64,000 nucleotides of DNA from Tenuibacillus multivorans (GCF_900103915.1 NZ_FNIG01000002.1:18608-82607); one strand, 5' to 3'. Positions 1 to 9,133 are shown, numbered from the stretch's first letter. The notes: generated by a model not told the origin, from the letters alone. A program made the numbers and translations.

Positions 1-139
1 CAATTAAAATTGTAAAATTATCAAATGACTTGAGTACACCGCGTAATTGGAAACCATTCGTTAAAAAGACAGTTAAAGGTACCTTTTCCTTCCGCAATTT
101 GTTCAGATACGTATCCTGTACATTTGTTGAATTAGCCAT
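1..139 (-). CDS. hfq: RNA chaperone Hfq (N-terminal part, cut by window edge)
   Basis: Only the first 46 codons are present; the gene runs off the left end of the window. The translation begins MANSTNVQDTYLNKL and continues with the Sm1-type stretch FLTNGFQLRGVLKSFDNFTI, which is characteristic of Hfq. Hfq forms a hexameric ring that binds U-rich and A-rich RNA and helps small RNAs act on mRNAs. The ATG is preceded by a GGAGG-type site. It follows miaA by about 26 bases with no terminator between, so the two are probably co-transcribed, the miaA-hfq arrangement common in bacteria. Identification is firm even though the C-terminal half is missing. Confidence 0.93.
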   Translation of the reverse strand, partial: MANSTNVQDTYLNKLRKEKVPLTVFLTNGFQLRGVLKSFDNFTILI

Positions 140-165
140 TACAAACTCCTCCTCTATCTCTGCTA

Positions 166-1119
166 CTAATACCTATTCGATAAACAATCAATCATTCCTT
201 CTACTTTTTGAAAAATATTTTCAAATGTATCCATATAGTAATCTGGGTCAATATTGTACCAATAGACATCAGGGATTTTATTGCGATAATACGTCAACTG
301 TCGTTTAGCAAACCGCCTCGTATTTCGCTTAATGAGTCGGATAGCTTCTTCTTTTGAATATTCATCTTCAAAGAAAGGAATCCATTCTTTATAACCAATA
401 CCTTGCATTGGTTGAACGTCTCCACCATAACGTGAATATAATTCCCGAACCTCTTCAATTAAGCCTTGTTCAACCAATTGATCGACACGCTTATTAATTC
501 GTTCGTATAACGTTTCTCGTTCCATATTTAAACCGATGATGATCGGTTGGTATGCTGACCCTTCCTTCTGGTTACTTTCGATTTCGGATAAAGTTTGACC
601 AGATGTCGCATAAACCTCTAGCGCACGAATGACTCTTCTAATATTATGCGGATGAACTTTCTCGGCTTGTATAGGGTCCACTTGTTTCAACTTCTCATAA
701 TATGGCTCAATTCCATTTATTTTGATTTCTTGAAGGGCTTTTTCAACATAATCAGAATCCCGCTTGACATCTGAAAATTGAAAATCAAATAAAGCAGAAT
801 GGACGTAAAAGCCTGTACCACCTACAATTAAAGGTTGCTTTGACCTTTGGGTTAGTTCCTGTACTTTGTCATATAGATCTGACTTAAATTCAGCAGCAGA
901 GTATTCATCGAGAGGATCTAAATGGTCGATTAAATGATGTGGAATGCCATCTGCTTCATCTTCCGTTACTTTAGCTGAACCGATATCAAAGCCTTTAAAA
1001 AACTGCATCGAATCCGCATTTATAACTTCTCCATTTATGCGTTTGCTTAATTCAATCCCTAGTTTTGTTTTTCCAACAGCTGTCGGTCCAATAATACTGA
1101 TTACAATTGGTTGATCCAT
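166..1119 (-). CDS. miaA: tRNA dimethylallyltransferase MiaA
   Basis: MiaA transfers a dimethylallyl group from DMAPP to N6 of adenosine 37 in tRNAs that read codons starting with U, making i6A. The 317-residue protein has the usual family length. It shows a P-loop GPTAVGKT at residues 11-18 and the DSMQ substrate motif at 36-39. The ATG has a GAGGAG site at good spacing. It sits 15 bases downstream of mutL and 26 bases upstream of hfq, so mutS-mutL-miaA-hfq looks like one transcription unit. The i6A product is the substrate of MiaB, encoded at 6807-8390 in the same window. Confidence 0.97.
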   Translation of the reverse strand: MDQPIVISIIGPTAVGKTKLGIELSKRINGEVINADSMQFFKGFDIGSAKVTEDEADGIPHHLIDHLDPLDEYSAAEFKSDLYDKVQELTQRSKQPLIVGGTGFYVHSALFDFQFSDVKRDSDYVEKALQEIKINGIEPYYEKLKQVDPIQAEKVHPHNIRRVIRALEVYATSGQTLSEIESNQKEGSAYQPIIIGLNMERETLYERINKRVDQLVEQGLIEEVRELYSRYGGDVQPMQGIGYKEWIPFFEDEYSKEEAIRLIKRNTRRFAKRQLTYYRNKIPDVYWYNIDPDYYMDTFENIFQKVEGMIDCLSNRY

Positions 1120-1134
1120 GATAAACTCCTCAGG

Positions 1135-2958
1135 TTACATAATTCGTTTAAACATGCGTTGTAATTCATATTCACTAAAATGAATCACAATCGGTCTACC
1201 ATGCGGACATGTAAATGGGTCATGGCAAGTCCGGAGCTCACTCAATAAGTATTCCATTTCTTGATGATTCAAATAGTGGTTTGCTTTAATGGAACGTTTA
1301 CAAGACATTAAAATTGCCGCTTCTTCTCTAATTTTTTCAATATCAATCGAACGGTTTTGAATTAAATCTTCAACCATATCTCGAATGATTTGTTCCTCTT
1401 CGCCATTTGGGAACCAACTTGGATAAGATCTTACAATATAACTATAATCTCCAAATGGTTCCAAAAATAAACCTACCCGTTCGAATGCCTCTTTATGTTC
1501 TTCGATGATAATAGCCTCTTTACCTGTGAACTCAAATGAAATCGGTACGGATAATGCCTGAACTTCATTCGGCGGATCACCAAGCTTCTTCTTAAAAAAC
1601 TCATATTTGATCCGTTCTTGTGCTGCATGTTGATCAATCATATAAAGCCCTTTTTCATTCTGAGCTAAAATATAAGTGCCATGCAGTTGACCGATTGGAT
1701 ACATAAGAGGCATGCGTTCCGTTTCTTCATCTAGTTCTTCACTCTCTGATCCTATATCGTTAGGATAAGGTGGTTTCTGACCATTTTCTACTGGATGATT
1801 GTCAGCATCATCAAAGTGACTCGTAAAAGATTCCTGTATATGAAAACCATGGCCAATATCCTCTAACTGTTCTTTCTCATCATGTGTTTTATCTTGGCGT
1901 GTCATCGGATCAAATGATAATGTTGTTTGTGTCGATTTAGGCTTTTCCTTTTTAGCACCTGATGGAATTAATCGTTGTTTATGTAGGACATCATAAATCG
2001 ACTGCTTCACCACATCAAATAATTCTTTTTCCTTACTAAAACGGACCTCGGTTTTTGCTGGATGAACGTTGACATCGACTAAGTATGGATCCATTTCAAT
2101 TTGCAATATAACAATGGGATAGCGTCCAATTGGTAGAAAGGTATGGTACCCATCAAAAATCGCTTTGTTAATGACAGGATTTTTTATAAAACGCCCATTA
2201 ACAATAAGCGAAATAAAATTGCGATTGGATCGCGTCACTTCAGGTTTACAGATATAACCCGAAACCTTATAATCTAATGAATCATCTTCTAGTTGCAACA
2301 TATTTTGGGCTATCTTTTTGCCATAGATTTGTTGAATCACCTGCAGTAAATTCCCGTTACCCGGCGAAAAAAAGATTCGTTTACCGTTGTGATAACATTC
2401 AAAACGAATATCAGGATGGGATAAAGCCATTTTATTGATCGTATCTGTCACGTGCCCAAGCTCAGTATGAATCGTTTTTAAATATTTTAAACGAGCAGGT
2501 GTATTATAAAATAGATTCTCGACTATAATTTCTGTCCCTTTTCGTTTCGTGTGCTTTTGCTTGTCTTTAATGTCGCCCCCATGTACGACCAACTCATTTC
2601 CGGATTGGTCACCTGTTGATGTTCTTAATGTTAATTGGCTAACGGATGAAATACTAGCGAGCGCCTCGCCTCTAAACCCTAGCGTTTTGACCCGAAACAA
2701 ATCAAATTCATCTTCTATTTTACTCGTCGCATGGCGGAAGAAGGCCGTCTCACAATCATCAGGGTCAATGCCATCACCATCATCAATAATTTTAATTGAG
2801 CGAAGCCCCGCTTCTTCAAGTTCAATTTTAATCCACTGACTATTCGCATCTACACTATTTTCTAAAAGCTCTTTAACAACAGATGCTGGACGTTCTACAA
2901 CTTCCCCGGCTGCTATTTTATTTGATAATTCATCTGGTAATTGAACGATTTTACCCAT
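1135..2958 (-). CDS. mutL: DNA mismatch repair protein MutL
   Basis: MutL couples mismatch recognition by MutS to strand incision and excision. The N-terminal GHKL ATPase region (about residues 1-330) contains the ELLENSVDAN, DDGDGI and GFRGEAL motifs. A poorly conserved, acidic linker follows (about 340-420). The C-terminal domain carries the endonuclease motif DQHAAQERIKYE, plus SCKRSIKANH and CPHGRP, as in MutL proteins that nick DNA themselves in organisms without MutH. Length 607 is normal. The start has an AAAGGGGG site and lies 13 bases after mutS, which supports co-transcription. Confidence 0.97.
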   Translation of the reverse strand: MGKIVQLPDELSNKIAAGEVVERPASVVKELLENSVDANSQWIKIELEEAGLRSIKIIDDGDGIDPDDCETAFFRHATSKIEDEFDLFRVKTLGFRGEALASISSVSQLTLRTSTGDQSGNELVVHGGDIKDKQKHTKRKGTEIIVENLFYNTPARLKYLKTIHTELGHVTDTINKMALSHPDIRFECYHNGKRIFFSPGNGNLLQVIQQIYGKKIAQNMLQLEDDSLDYKVSGYICKPEVTRSNRNFISLIVNGRFIKNPVINKAIFDGYHTFLPIGRYPIVILQIEMDPYLVDVNVHPAKTEVRFSKEKELFDVVKQSIYDVLHKQRLIPSGAKKEKPKSTQTTLSFDPMTRQDKTHDEKEQLEDIGHGFHIQESFTSHFDDADNHPVENGQKPPYPNDIGSESEELDEETERMPLMYPIGQLHGTYILAQNEKGLYMIDQHAAQERIKYEFFKKKLGDPPNEVQALSVPISFEFTGKEAIIIEEHKEAFERVGLFLEPFGDYSYIVRSYPSWFPNGEEEQIIRDMVEDLIQNRSIDIEKIREEAAILMSCKRSIKANHYLNHQEMEYLLSELRTCHDPFTCPHGRPIVIHFSEYELQRMFKRIM

Positions 2959-2971
2959 TGATTATCCCCCT

Positions 2972-5518
2972 TTAGTCCAGCTTTTTCTTAATTTCATATA
3001 GAAGGTTCATCGCGTCCATTGGTGTCATATTCAGTAAATCGCAATCTTTTATTTGGGTTAATACCTCGATATCTTTCGTTAATTGGATGTCACGTTGCTC
3101 TTCAAAAAGTGTTAATTGTTCTTCTGTAGATTCTTGCTCGCGTATCGAACTCGTAGCTTCAAATGTTTCTAATAAGTAGTTAGCTCGGCTAATAATGTCA
3201 TCCGGTAGATTTGCCAGCTTAGCTACGTGGACACCATAGCTTTTATCTGCCTTACCTGGTTTTATGTTGTGTAAAAACACGACTTCTCCTTCGTGTTCGT
3301 CAACCTCAACATGGACATTTTTTAAATGCGTCAATGAATCTTCTAATGAGGTTAATTCATGATAGTGGGTGGAGAATAACGTCTTAGCGCCAATATGATG
3401 GTGTATATATTCAACGATTGATTGGGCTAAAGCCATGCCATCGTACGTACTTGTCCCTCGACCAATTTCATCAAATAAAATTAGACTATTTTCAGTAGCG
3501 TTTTGAACCGCATGCTCAGCTTCTAACATTTCCACCATAAAAGTACTTTGTCCAGAAACTAAGTCATCGGCTGCACCAATACGGGTGAAAATTTGATCAA
3601 ATACCGGTAATTGAGCTGCTTTAGCTGGGACAAAGCATCCGATTTGAGCCATAATCACAATTAAACCGAGCTGTCTCATATATGTACTTTTACCCGCCAT
3701 GTTTGGTCCAGTGATGAGAAGTATATCTGTTTCTTCATCTAAGTTAAAATGATTCGGTACAAACTCTTCTTGCATTACTTTTTCGACCACTGGGTGCCGT
3801 GCATCTTCTATTTGAACGACATGTCTGTTAGCCATTTCAGGTTGAACATAATTATTTTCTTCACTAATAATCGCAAAGCTTAATAAAACATCAATTTGAC
3901 TGATTTTTTCTGCCAATAGTTGAAGTGCCGGAATGTACGCTTTCATTTTCTCTCTAATATCGATAAACAGATTGTATTCTAATGCCATGCTTTGATCATT
4001 GGCTTCTAAAATTAAGCGTTCCTTTTCTATCAATTCTGGTGTGATAAATCGCTCGGCATTCGTTAAGGTTTGTTTTCGTTCATAACGCGATAAATCTACA
4101 TTCGCAAGATTAGCTTTCGTTACCTCAATATAGTAGCCGAATACTTTGTTATAACCGACCTTTAGTGATTTTACTCCGGTTTTTTCTCGTTCTTCTGCCT
4201 CTAAATTCGCTACCCATTGTCTACCGTTACGTGATGCTTCACGGTATTGGTCTAATTTTTCATGATAGCCATCTTTAATAATACCGCCTTCCATAATCGA
4301 TATCGGTGGCTCTTCCGCGATTCCTTCTTCTAATAATTGATAGATTTCTTCATACGGCTTTAAATCAGGTAATAAGGCTTGAATCGATGGATGATCAATC
4401 GTTTCGATAATCCGTTTAATGTTTGGCAGACTACTTAGCGAACGTTTTAGCTGTAATAAATCACGAGCATTAACATTTCCATATGAAATACGACCCGCTA
4501 GACGCTCAATGTCGTAAATATCCTTTAATGCCTCTTTTAGTTCGTCCCGTTCAAAAAAGTGATCGATCAAAGCCTGTACCTGCTTGTGTCGCTCTTCAAT
4601 ACTTAATTTAGATAGTAATGGGCGGTCTAACCATTTTTTAAGACGTCTCGCCCCCATCGCGGTAGATGTTTTATCTAAAACGGTTAATAAGGTTCCTTTC
4701 CTACTTTGGTCGCGAATGGATTCCATTAACTCTAAGTTTCGCTTAGAATACAAGTCAAGTTTCATATATTGTGTGAGTTCAATATATTGGACTTGTTGGA
4801 TGTGAGATAAGAAACGCTTTTGTGAATGATAGATATATTGAAACACACGACCAAAACCACGTATTAGCCGTTTGTCCGTTAGATTGCCGAGTAAATATTG
4901 ATAATCTTCCATAACGTCTTCCCCGTCTTCGATTGAAATCGTCACATTTAAGTAGTGAGACAGCTGTTCTTTTGCTTCAGAATCAAAAGCCTCAGGAATG
5001 ACAATTTCTTTAACAGGGCGATTATATAACTCACTTAAAACATCTTTAAACTCGTTTTCAATTAAACTAACAAAGCTCTCGCCCGTAGATAAATCAATAT
5101 AAGCAATCACATAATCTTGTTGAATAGGCGTAATCGAAGCGATGAAGTTATTTTCGTCTTCTGTTAGCATGCTTCCTTCCATTATTGTCCCAGGTGTTAT
5201 AACTTGTACAACTTCACGTTTCACAACACCTTTAGCTACTTTAGGATCCTCAACCTGTTCACAGATTGCTACTTTATAGCCTTTTTCAATTAATGTTTTA
5301 ATATATCGCTCAGCTGAATGGTATGGGACGCCGCACATCGGAATTTTTTCTTTTCCGCCATCACGTTGTGTCAGCGTAATTTCTAATTCTTTTGATGCTT
5401 TTAAGGCATCATCGAAAAATAATTCATAAAAGTCACCGAGTCGGAAAAATAAAAATACATCTTGGTTGGCTTGTTTAATCTGTATATATTGTTCCATCAT
5501 TGGCGTGTATTTAGCCAT
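2972..5518 (-). CDS. mutS: DNA mismatch repair protein MutS
   Basis: MutS recognises base mismatches and small loops as a dimer and uses ATP to recruit MutL. The 848-residue product begins MAKYTPMMEQY. Near residue 35 it has the mismatch-reading FYELF segment. In the C-terminal ATPase it has the Walker A GPNMAGKST, the DEIGRGTSTYDG motif and STHYHEL. The open frame extends 87 codons further upstream, but that part crosses the cotE terminator and reads antisense-like sequence. The chosen ATG starts the conserved family N-terminus and has a GGGGG ribosome binding site, so the upstream extension is rejected. It probably has its own extended -10 promoter, because a terminator separates it from cotE. 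Confidence 0.96.
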   Translation of the reverse strand: MAKYTPMMEQYIQIKQANQDVFLFFRLGDFYELFFDDALKASKELEITLTQRDGGKEKIPMCGVPYHSAERYIKTLIEKGYKVAICEQVEDPKVAKGVVKREVVQVITPGTIMEGSMLTEDENNFIASITPIQQDYVIAYIDLSTGESFVSLIENEFKDVLSELYNRPVKEIVIPEAFDSEAKEQLSHYLNVTISIEDGEDVMEDYQYLLGNLTDKRLIRGFGRVFQYIYHSQKRFLSHIQQVQYIELTQYMKLDLYSKRNLELMESIRDQSRKGTLLTVLDKTSTAMGARRLKKWLDRPLLSKLSIEERHKQVQALIDHFFERDELKEALKDIYDIERLAGRISYGNVNARDLLQLKRSLSSLPNIKRIIETIDHPSIQALLPDLKPYEEIYQLLEEGIAEEPPISIMEGGIIKDGYHEKLDQYREASRNGRQWVANLEAEEREKTGVKSLKVGYNKVFGYYIEVTKANLANVDLSRYERKQTLTNAERFITPELIEKERLILEANDQSMALEYNLFIDIREKMKAYIPALQLLAEKISQIDVLLSFAIISEENNYVQPEMANRHVVQIEDARHPVVEKVMQEEFVPNHFNLDEETDILLITGPNMAGKSTYMRQLGLIVIMAQIGCFVPAKAAQLPVFDQIFTRIGAADDLVSGQSTFMVEMLEAEHAVQNATENSLILFDEIGRGTSTYDGMALAQSIVEYIHHHIGAKTLFSTHYHELTSLEDSLTHLKNVHVEVDEHEGEVVFLHNIKPGKADKSYGVHVAKLANLPDDIISRANYLLETFEATSSIREQESTEEQLTLFEEQRDIQLTKDIEVLTQIKDCDLLNMTPMDAMNLLYEIKKKLD

Positions 5519-5554
5519 GTATGTAATCCCCCAATTATCCTGTATCTCATCGTC

Positions 5555-5586
5555 ATTATAGCATAGATAACCATTATTTTTCATAA
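5555..5586 (-). promoter_or_regulatory. Candidate extended -10 promoter for mutS
   Basis: On the minus strand a TGCTATAAT extended -10 lies about 37-45 bases upstream of the mutS ATG. The hexamer 17 bases further upstream matches the -35 consensus poorly. The placement, between the cotE terminator and mutS, is what a promoter for the mutSL operon would need. Inference from sequence only. Confidence 0.5.
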
Positions 5587-5611
5587 GCAGATGATCATTC
5601 ATCGTGATAAG

Positions 5612-5642
5612 GCAAAAGAAAAAAGGCTGAAAATTTTCAGCC
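5612..5642 (-). terminator. Rho-independent terminator after cotE
   Basis: A perfect GGCTGAAA/TTTCAGCC stem at 5625-5642 is followed on the minus strand by a long T-rich run (5612-5624). It starts just past the cotE stop codon and separates cotE from mutS. Confidence 0.85.
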
Positions 5643-5648
5643 CTTCTT

Positions 5649-6179
5649 CTAATCTTTTTCATCGACTTCAATCTCTTGAAATTCTGCTTCGAGTTCATCA
5701 AAGTCCACATCATCTTCATCGAAACCATTTGGCTCAACTTTTGCCCATACTTTTGTTTCTCCAATGATGTCAACGACAAATTCGCGCTCTAGCTCAACTT
5801 TGATTCTACCATTATCATCAATCGTGCATTCAAGCGTATTAGGTTGTTGAGTTGCACGAGCTACCACGTCAAATTTGTTAGAGATACATTTTTCATCCTT
5901 CATGACGACAGGTACTTTATCGACATATTGTTTTCTTTCAGTCACAACTTCTGTCTTGGTATTGTCATTATATGAGTACCATACGTTGATGTCATATGCT
6001 CCTGACACCTCTACAACATTCCCTTTTTTCTTCGCTTCATATTGATGGTTAATCACCCAGCACCCTAATATGCTTGTTGATTTATGATTAGGTGAAACCA
6101 TATGAAGTGTTTCGGTAAATTTTTTACCTTTACCACAAACCGCTTTCGTAATAATTTCGCGATAATCGCGGTCGAACAT
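5649..6179 (-). CDS. cotE: Outer spore coat morphogenetic protein CotE
   Basis: CotE is the mother-cell protein that nucleates assembly of the outer spore coat. The segments REIITKAV, SILGCWVINHQY, YDINVWYSYNDNTKTEVVTE and QQPN are highly characteristic of the family, and the tail is Glu/Asp-rich as usual. The frame is open for nine more codons upstream. However, that extension is itself the ribosome binding site (AAAGGAGGAGG), which ends 7-8 bases before the internal ATG of MFDRDYREI, so the internal ATG is taken, giving 176 residues. It is transcribed alone, with a terminator on each side, as expected for a sporulation gene inserted between miaB-ricA and mutSL. Confidence 0.95.
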   Translation of the reverse strand: MFDRDYREIITKAVCGKGKKFTETLHMVSPNHKSTSILGCWVINHQYEAKKKGNVVEVSGAYDINVWYSYNDNTKTEVVTERKQYVDKVPVVMKDEKCISNKFDVVARATQQPNTLECTIDDNGRIKVELEREFVVDIIGETKVWAKVEPNGFDEDDVDFDELEAEFQEIEVDEKD

Positions 6180-6252
6180 GCCTAATCCTCCTCCTTTATT
6201 AGCCATTTTATTTTATGCGAATTAGGTATTTGTTGTGATTCAATGCCGCGAT

Positions 6253-6281
6253 GATTTATGTTTTATACTCATTCATATGTC
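6253..6281 (-). promoter_or_regulatory. Possible sigma-E-type promoter of cotE
   Basis: On the minus strand GACATATG and CATAAATC are separated by 13 bases, a partial match to the mother-cell sigma-E elements. A sigma-A reading (TTGACA then CATAAA) overlaps it. B. subtilis cotE is known to use sigma-E and sigma-K promoters, but the match here is imperfect. Confidence 0.3.
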
Positions 6282-6351
6282 AATGCCCATAAATGTGTTA
6301 ATAAAGAAGGTTATATTTATAAAAATGATGTGATGAGCTGAATTTATTCAG

Positions 6352-6377
6352 AAAAAGCCCCATGGTATACCCATGGG
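6352..6377 (-). terminator. Rho-independent terminator after ricA
   Basis: A CCCATGG/CCATGGG stem around 6359-6377 is followed on the minus strand by CTTTTTC. It lies 12 bases beyond the ricA stop and ends the miaB-ricA unit. Confidence 0.8.
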
Positions 6378-6389
6378 ACTTCGTTAATG

Positions 6390-6806
6390 TTATTGATATC
6401 GTTTCACTTTTGAGCCGGTTTCACCTTTTAACACGTCTCCACCGGTGGAGCGGATAATTTCATCCGTGACTTCATTAGCAATCGTATTCGTAATTCGTTG
6501 TAAGATATCGTTAACCACAACCTGTGAATCTTTAAATTCTTGTACAATCGGAATTGCATCTAACTCCTGTTGGAACCGATCTAATTCTTCCTCTACTCGT
6601 TTTAAAGCTTCGCCCTTACCGTAATGCTGTAAATTAACAGCTTGTTTTTGGAGAGCTTTAATTTTTGTAATATAGCTTTGCACCTTATTATTATCATTTA
6701 TTTTGGCTTCAAGTTGCTTAAAACGTTCTATTTCATCAATATTAGCTAGTTTTTTAGCTAAGTCTTTTGCTTCTGCTACAATTTGTTGTCGTGTATATTC
6801 AGCCAT
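6390..6806 (-). CDS. ricA: RicA (YmcA) of the RicAFT complex
   Basis: This 138-residue helical protein of the YlbF/YmcA family matches RicA in its N-terminal pattern (MAEYTRQQIVAEAKDLAKKL) and its QLEAKINDN region. From B. subtilis work, RicA, RicF (YlbF) and RicT (YaaT) form an iron-sulfur-containing complex needed for RNase Y-dependent mRNA maturation, competence, sporulation and biofilm formation. The ATG directly abuts the miaB stop and the GAGGTGAT binding site lies in the end of miaB, so the two are translationally linked. The rny gene itself is about 3.3 kb away in the same window. Family assignment is firm; function is inferred by homology. Confidence 0.92.
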   Translation of the reverse strand: MAEYTRQQIVAEAKDLAKKLANIDEIERFKQLEAKINDNNKVQSYITKIKALQKQAVNLQHYGKGEALKRVEEELDRFQQELDAIPIVQEFKDSQVVVNDILQRITNTIANEVTDEIIRSTGGDVLKGETGSKVKRYQ

Positions 6807-8390
6807 TTAAATCACCTCTGCTGGCTCTGTGACAGCTTCATCGACCATTTTGCCGTCTAATGTCCATGTTTTTGTATCTGTAATTTTAACATTCACAATA
6901 TCACCAATGACTGATTTCGGTCCGACGAAGTTAACAAGCTTACCTCTTTCAGTATAGCCTGCAAGTTTTTCTTCATTGTTTTTACTTGTACCTTCTACTA
7001 AGACCTTAACCGTTTTGCCTTGGTATTGTTCCATTGCCTTTTTAGAATAGTCGTTAACCACTTTATTTAATCGCTGAAGACGTTCTTTCTTAACATCCAT
7101 AGATACGTTATCCTCAATGCGGGCAGCTGGTGTACCGTCACGTGGTGAGAAAATAAATGTATAGGCGCCTTCAAAACCAACTTCATGGTATAACGTTAAT
7201 GTCTCTTCAAATTGCTCATCAGTTTCATTTGGGAAACCTACAATGATATCTGTTGTTAACGCAGCATTTGGAATTTGTTCTTTAATTTTTCGAACTAATT
7301 CTAAATAGCTTTCACGTGTGTAACGACGTGCCATAACTCGTAATACTTCAGAGCTACCAGACTGAACCGGTAAATGAATGTATGGCATAAGGTTGCCGCC
7401 TTTTGCTAAGACTTCGATTAAACGATCATCAAAGTCTCTAGGGTGTGAAGTCGTAAACTTAACACGTGGAATATCAATTTTACGAATTTCATCCATTAGG
7501 TCACCTAAGCCGTAATCAATATCTAAGTCTTTACCGTAAGCATTGACGTTTTGGCCTAATAATGTAACTTCTTTATACCCTTTTGCCGCTAAATGACGGA
7601 TTTCTTGAATAATATCTTCAGGGCGACGACTACGTTCTTTACCACGCGTGTATGGCACGATGCAGTATGTACAGAACTTGTCGCAACCGTACATAATATT
7701 AACCCATGCTTTTATGCGACCTTCACGACGTTTTGGTAGGTTCTCAATAATGTCGCCTTCTTTAGACCAAACTTCTACGACCATCTCTTTACTCATAAGT
7801 GCGTTGTAAACGAGATTTGGTAGTCGGTGAATATTATGTGTACCGAAGATTAAGTCAACATATTGATATTTCTTCAATATTTTATTAACAACCGACTCTT
7901 CCTGCGACATACAACCACAAACCCCAATAATTAAGTCAGGGTTTTCACGCTTAAGAGCTTTTAAATGACCGATTTCACCGAACACTTTATTTTCCGCGTT
8001 TTCACGAATCGCACACGTGTTTAACAGAATAATGTCAGCTTCCTTTTGATCGATTGTCGATTCATAGCCCATTTCGGATAAAATACCAGACATAACTTCT
8101 GTATCGTGTTCGTTCATCTGACAGCCATAAGTACGGATTAAAAATTTCTTACCTTTACCTAAGCCTTGCATTTGCTCTGGAATTTCAAAATCATCGTGGT
8201 ATTGAACTTCTTTTCGCAAACGCTTTTTAGCTTTTTTCATATTTGGTGGTTCATAGGTTGCTTCAAAGTATTTTACAAAATCATCAGAAGATTTCTTTTT
8301 CAAACGCTCCAAGTTACCCTGGTCGGATTTTACGTCCGCTGGATCAACTTGCTTAATTTGGCTCTGCTCTTTCCGTTGCTCTTCGTTCAT
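6807..8390 (-). CDS. miaB: tRNA-2-methylthio-N6-dimethylallyladenosine synthase MiaB
   Basis: MiaB is a radical-SAM methylthiotransferase that converts i6A37 to ms2i6A37 in tRNA, acting after MiaA. The N-terminal UPF0004 domain has its cysteines in [17 protein letters not shown] and GVCGCMSQ. The central radical-SAM cluster motif is [13 protein letters not shown] domain ends the protein (LVEGTSKNN...VNVKITD). At 527 residues it includes the roughly 60-residue charged N-terminal extension typical of Bacillaceae MiaB. The ATG has a GAAAGGAG site. ricA follows without a gap. Confidence 0.97.
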   Translation of the reverse strand: MNEEQRKEQSQIKQVDPADVKSDQGNLERLKKKSSDDFVKYFEATYEPPNMKKAKKRLRKEVQYHDDFEIPEQMQGLGKGKKFLIRTYGCQMNEHDTEVMSGILSEMGYESTIDQKEADIILLNTCAIRENAENKVFGEIGHLKALKRENPDLIIGVCGCMSQEESVVNKILKKYQYVDLIFGTHNIHRLPNLVYNALMSKEMVVEVWSKEGDIIENLPKRREGRIKAWVNIMYGCDKFCTYCIVPYTRGKERSRRPEDIIQEIRHLAAKGYKEVTLLGQNVNAYGKDLDIDYGLGDLMDEIRKIDIPRVKFTTSHPRDFDDRLIEVLAKGGNLMPYIHLPVQSGSSEVLRVMARRYTRESYLELVRKIKEQIPNAALTTDIIVGFPNETDEQFEETLTLYHEVGFEGAYTFIFSPRDGTPAARIEDNVSMDVKKERLQRLNKVVNDYSKKAMEQYQGKTVKVLVEGTSKNNEEKLAGYTERGKLVNFVGPKSVIGDIVNVKITDTKTWTLDGKMVDEAVTEPAEVI

Positions 8391-8441
8391 TTATTTAAAC
8401 TCCTTTCATACAAAATAAAAAACACATGTATACATTATTAC

Positions 8442-8470
8442 AGTATAAATCCTATCCATGATTTTAACAA
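8442..8470 (-). promoter_or_regulatory. Candidate sigma-A promoter for miaB-ricA
   Basis: On the minus strand TTGTTA (-35) and TATACT (-10) are separated by exactly 17 bases, about 50-80 bases upstream of the miaB ATG. Four of six and five of six consensus positions match. Confidence 0.5.
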
Positions 8471-8502
8471 TACAAGACAACGGATTACAAAGATTTCACC
8501 TC

Positions 8503-8705
8503 TAAATGTCATCGTTCATACACATTTAAAGAACAAAAGCTCAAGCACCCGTTTAGCGACGTATGGACTGGACTGAGTCGCAGGAGATAAAGGAAACACG
8601 ACGAGGATACGAGTCGATGTTGACTTATCATACGGAGGCGAGGGAAGTCTCACTAGTCGCTGGGCGCTGGAGCTGGATGTGACTAACGAGTAAAATTAAA
8701 TGTCA
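8503..8705. mobile_element. MITE-like foldback element between miaB and spoVS
   Basis: This gene-free stretch has no open frame with a plausible start. It holds a long imperfect inverted repeat. Pairing arms are TCGTT (8512) with AACGA (8685), CACAT (8521) with ATGTG (8678), AGCTC (8538) with GAGCT (8670), AGC with GCT, CCC with GGG, and AGCGAC with GTCGCT (8656-8661). A smaller hairpin, GAGTC/GACTT, sits near the middle. The base composition is visibly more G-rich than the flanks. The 9-base string TAAATGTCA occurs on both sides (8503-8511 and 8697-8705), which resembles a target-site duplication, though 7 bases separate the right arm from its copy. The B. subtilis locus has kbl and tdh here. 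Mobility is inferred, not shown. Confidence 0.5.
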
Positions 8706-8740
8706 ACATACCAACAATTTTTAATTTCATAGGCATTAAT

Positions 8741-8779
8741 AAAAAAACGTCCAAACCTATATGCTAAAAGTTTGAACGT
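8741..8779 (-). terminator. Rho-independent terminator after spoVS
   Basis: On the minus strand ACGTTCAAAC pairs with GTTTGGACGT around a 13-base loop and is followed by a run of seven Ts. It lies 20 bases past the spoVS stop. Confidence 0.88.
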
Positions 8780-8798
8780 ATACATTCATGATTGTTCC

Positions 8799-9059
8799 CT
8801 ATCTTGGTTCAACAATGAGTTTAATGGCCGTTCTTTCTTCTTGGTCAATCATGATATCTGTAAATGCTGGAATACAAATTAAGTCAACACCACTAGGAGC
8901 AACAAATCCTCTTGCAATCGCTACTGCTTTAACAGCTTGGTTTAGCGCACCCGCACCAATTGCTTGAATTTCTGCCGATCCGCGTTCTCTTAAAACGTTC
9001 GCTAACGCTCCAGCTACAGAGTTTGGATTTGACTTTGCTGAAACTTTTAATATTTCCAT
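8799..9059 (-). CDS. spoVS: Stage V sporulation protein S
   Basis: SpoVS is an 86-residue Alba-like protein that is almost invariant among spore formers. The sequence MEILKVSAKSNPNSVAGALA through IPAFTDIMIDQEERTAIKLIVEP is diagnostic. In B. subtilis it affects the passage to spore coat and heat-resistance stages and the timing of septation. The ATG follows a GGAGGAACTAGT site. It is a single-gene unit here, with a sigma-H promoter upstream and a terminator downstream. Confidence 0.97.
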   Translation of the reverse strand: MEILKVSAKSNPNSVAGALANVLRERGSAEIQAIGAGALNQAVKAVAIARGFVAPSGVDLICIPAFTDIMIDQEERTAIKLIVEPR

Positions 9060-9105
9060 TACTAGTTCCTCCTTAATTGACTATTATGATTTTCATAACT
9101 AATTT

Positions 9106-9133
9106 ATTCAGCATTCTATTGTTCTATTCCTTT
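9106..9133 (-). promoter_or_regulatory. Sigma-H promoter of spoVS
   Basis: On the minus strand AAAGGAATA (-35, fits RnAGGAwww) and GCTGAAT (-10, fits RnnGAAT) are separated by exactly 12 bases, a full match to the sigma-H consensus. It lies 47 bases upstream of the spoVS ATG. Sigma-H control of spoVS is established in B. subtilis. Confidence 0.85.

Noticed and set aside
5519-5779. 87-codon N-terminal extension of mutS
   Set aside because: It lacks family similarity, crosses the cotE terminator and overlaps cotE; the internal ATG has the conserved N-terminus and a GGGGG site.
8166-8576. 136-codon plus-strand frame over the miaB start
   Set aside because: It mostly mirrors miaB and then runs into the foldback element; no similarity or binding site.
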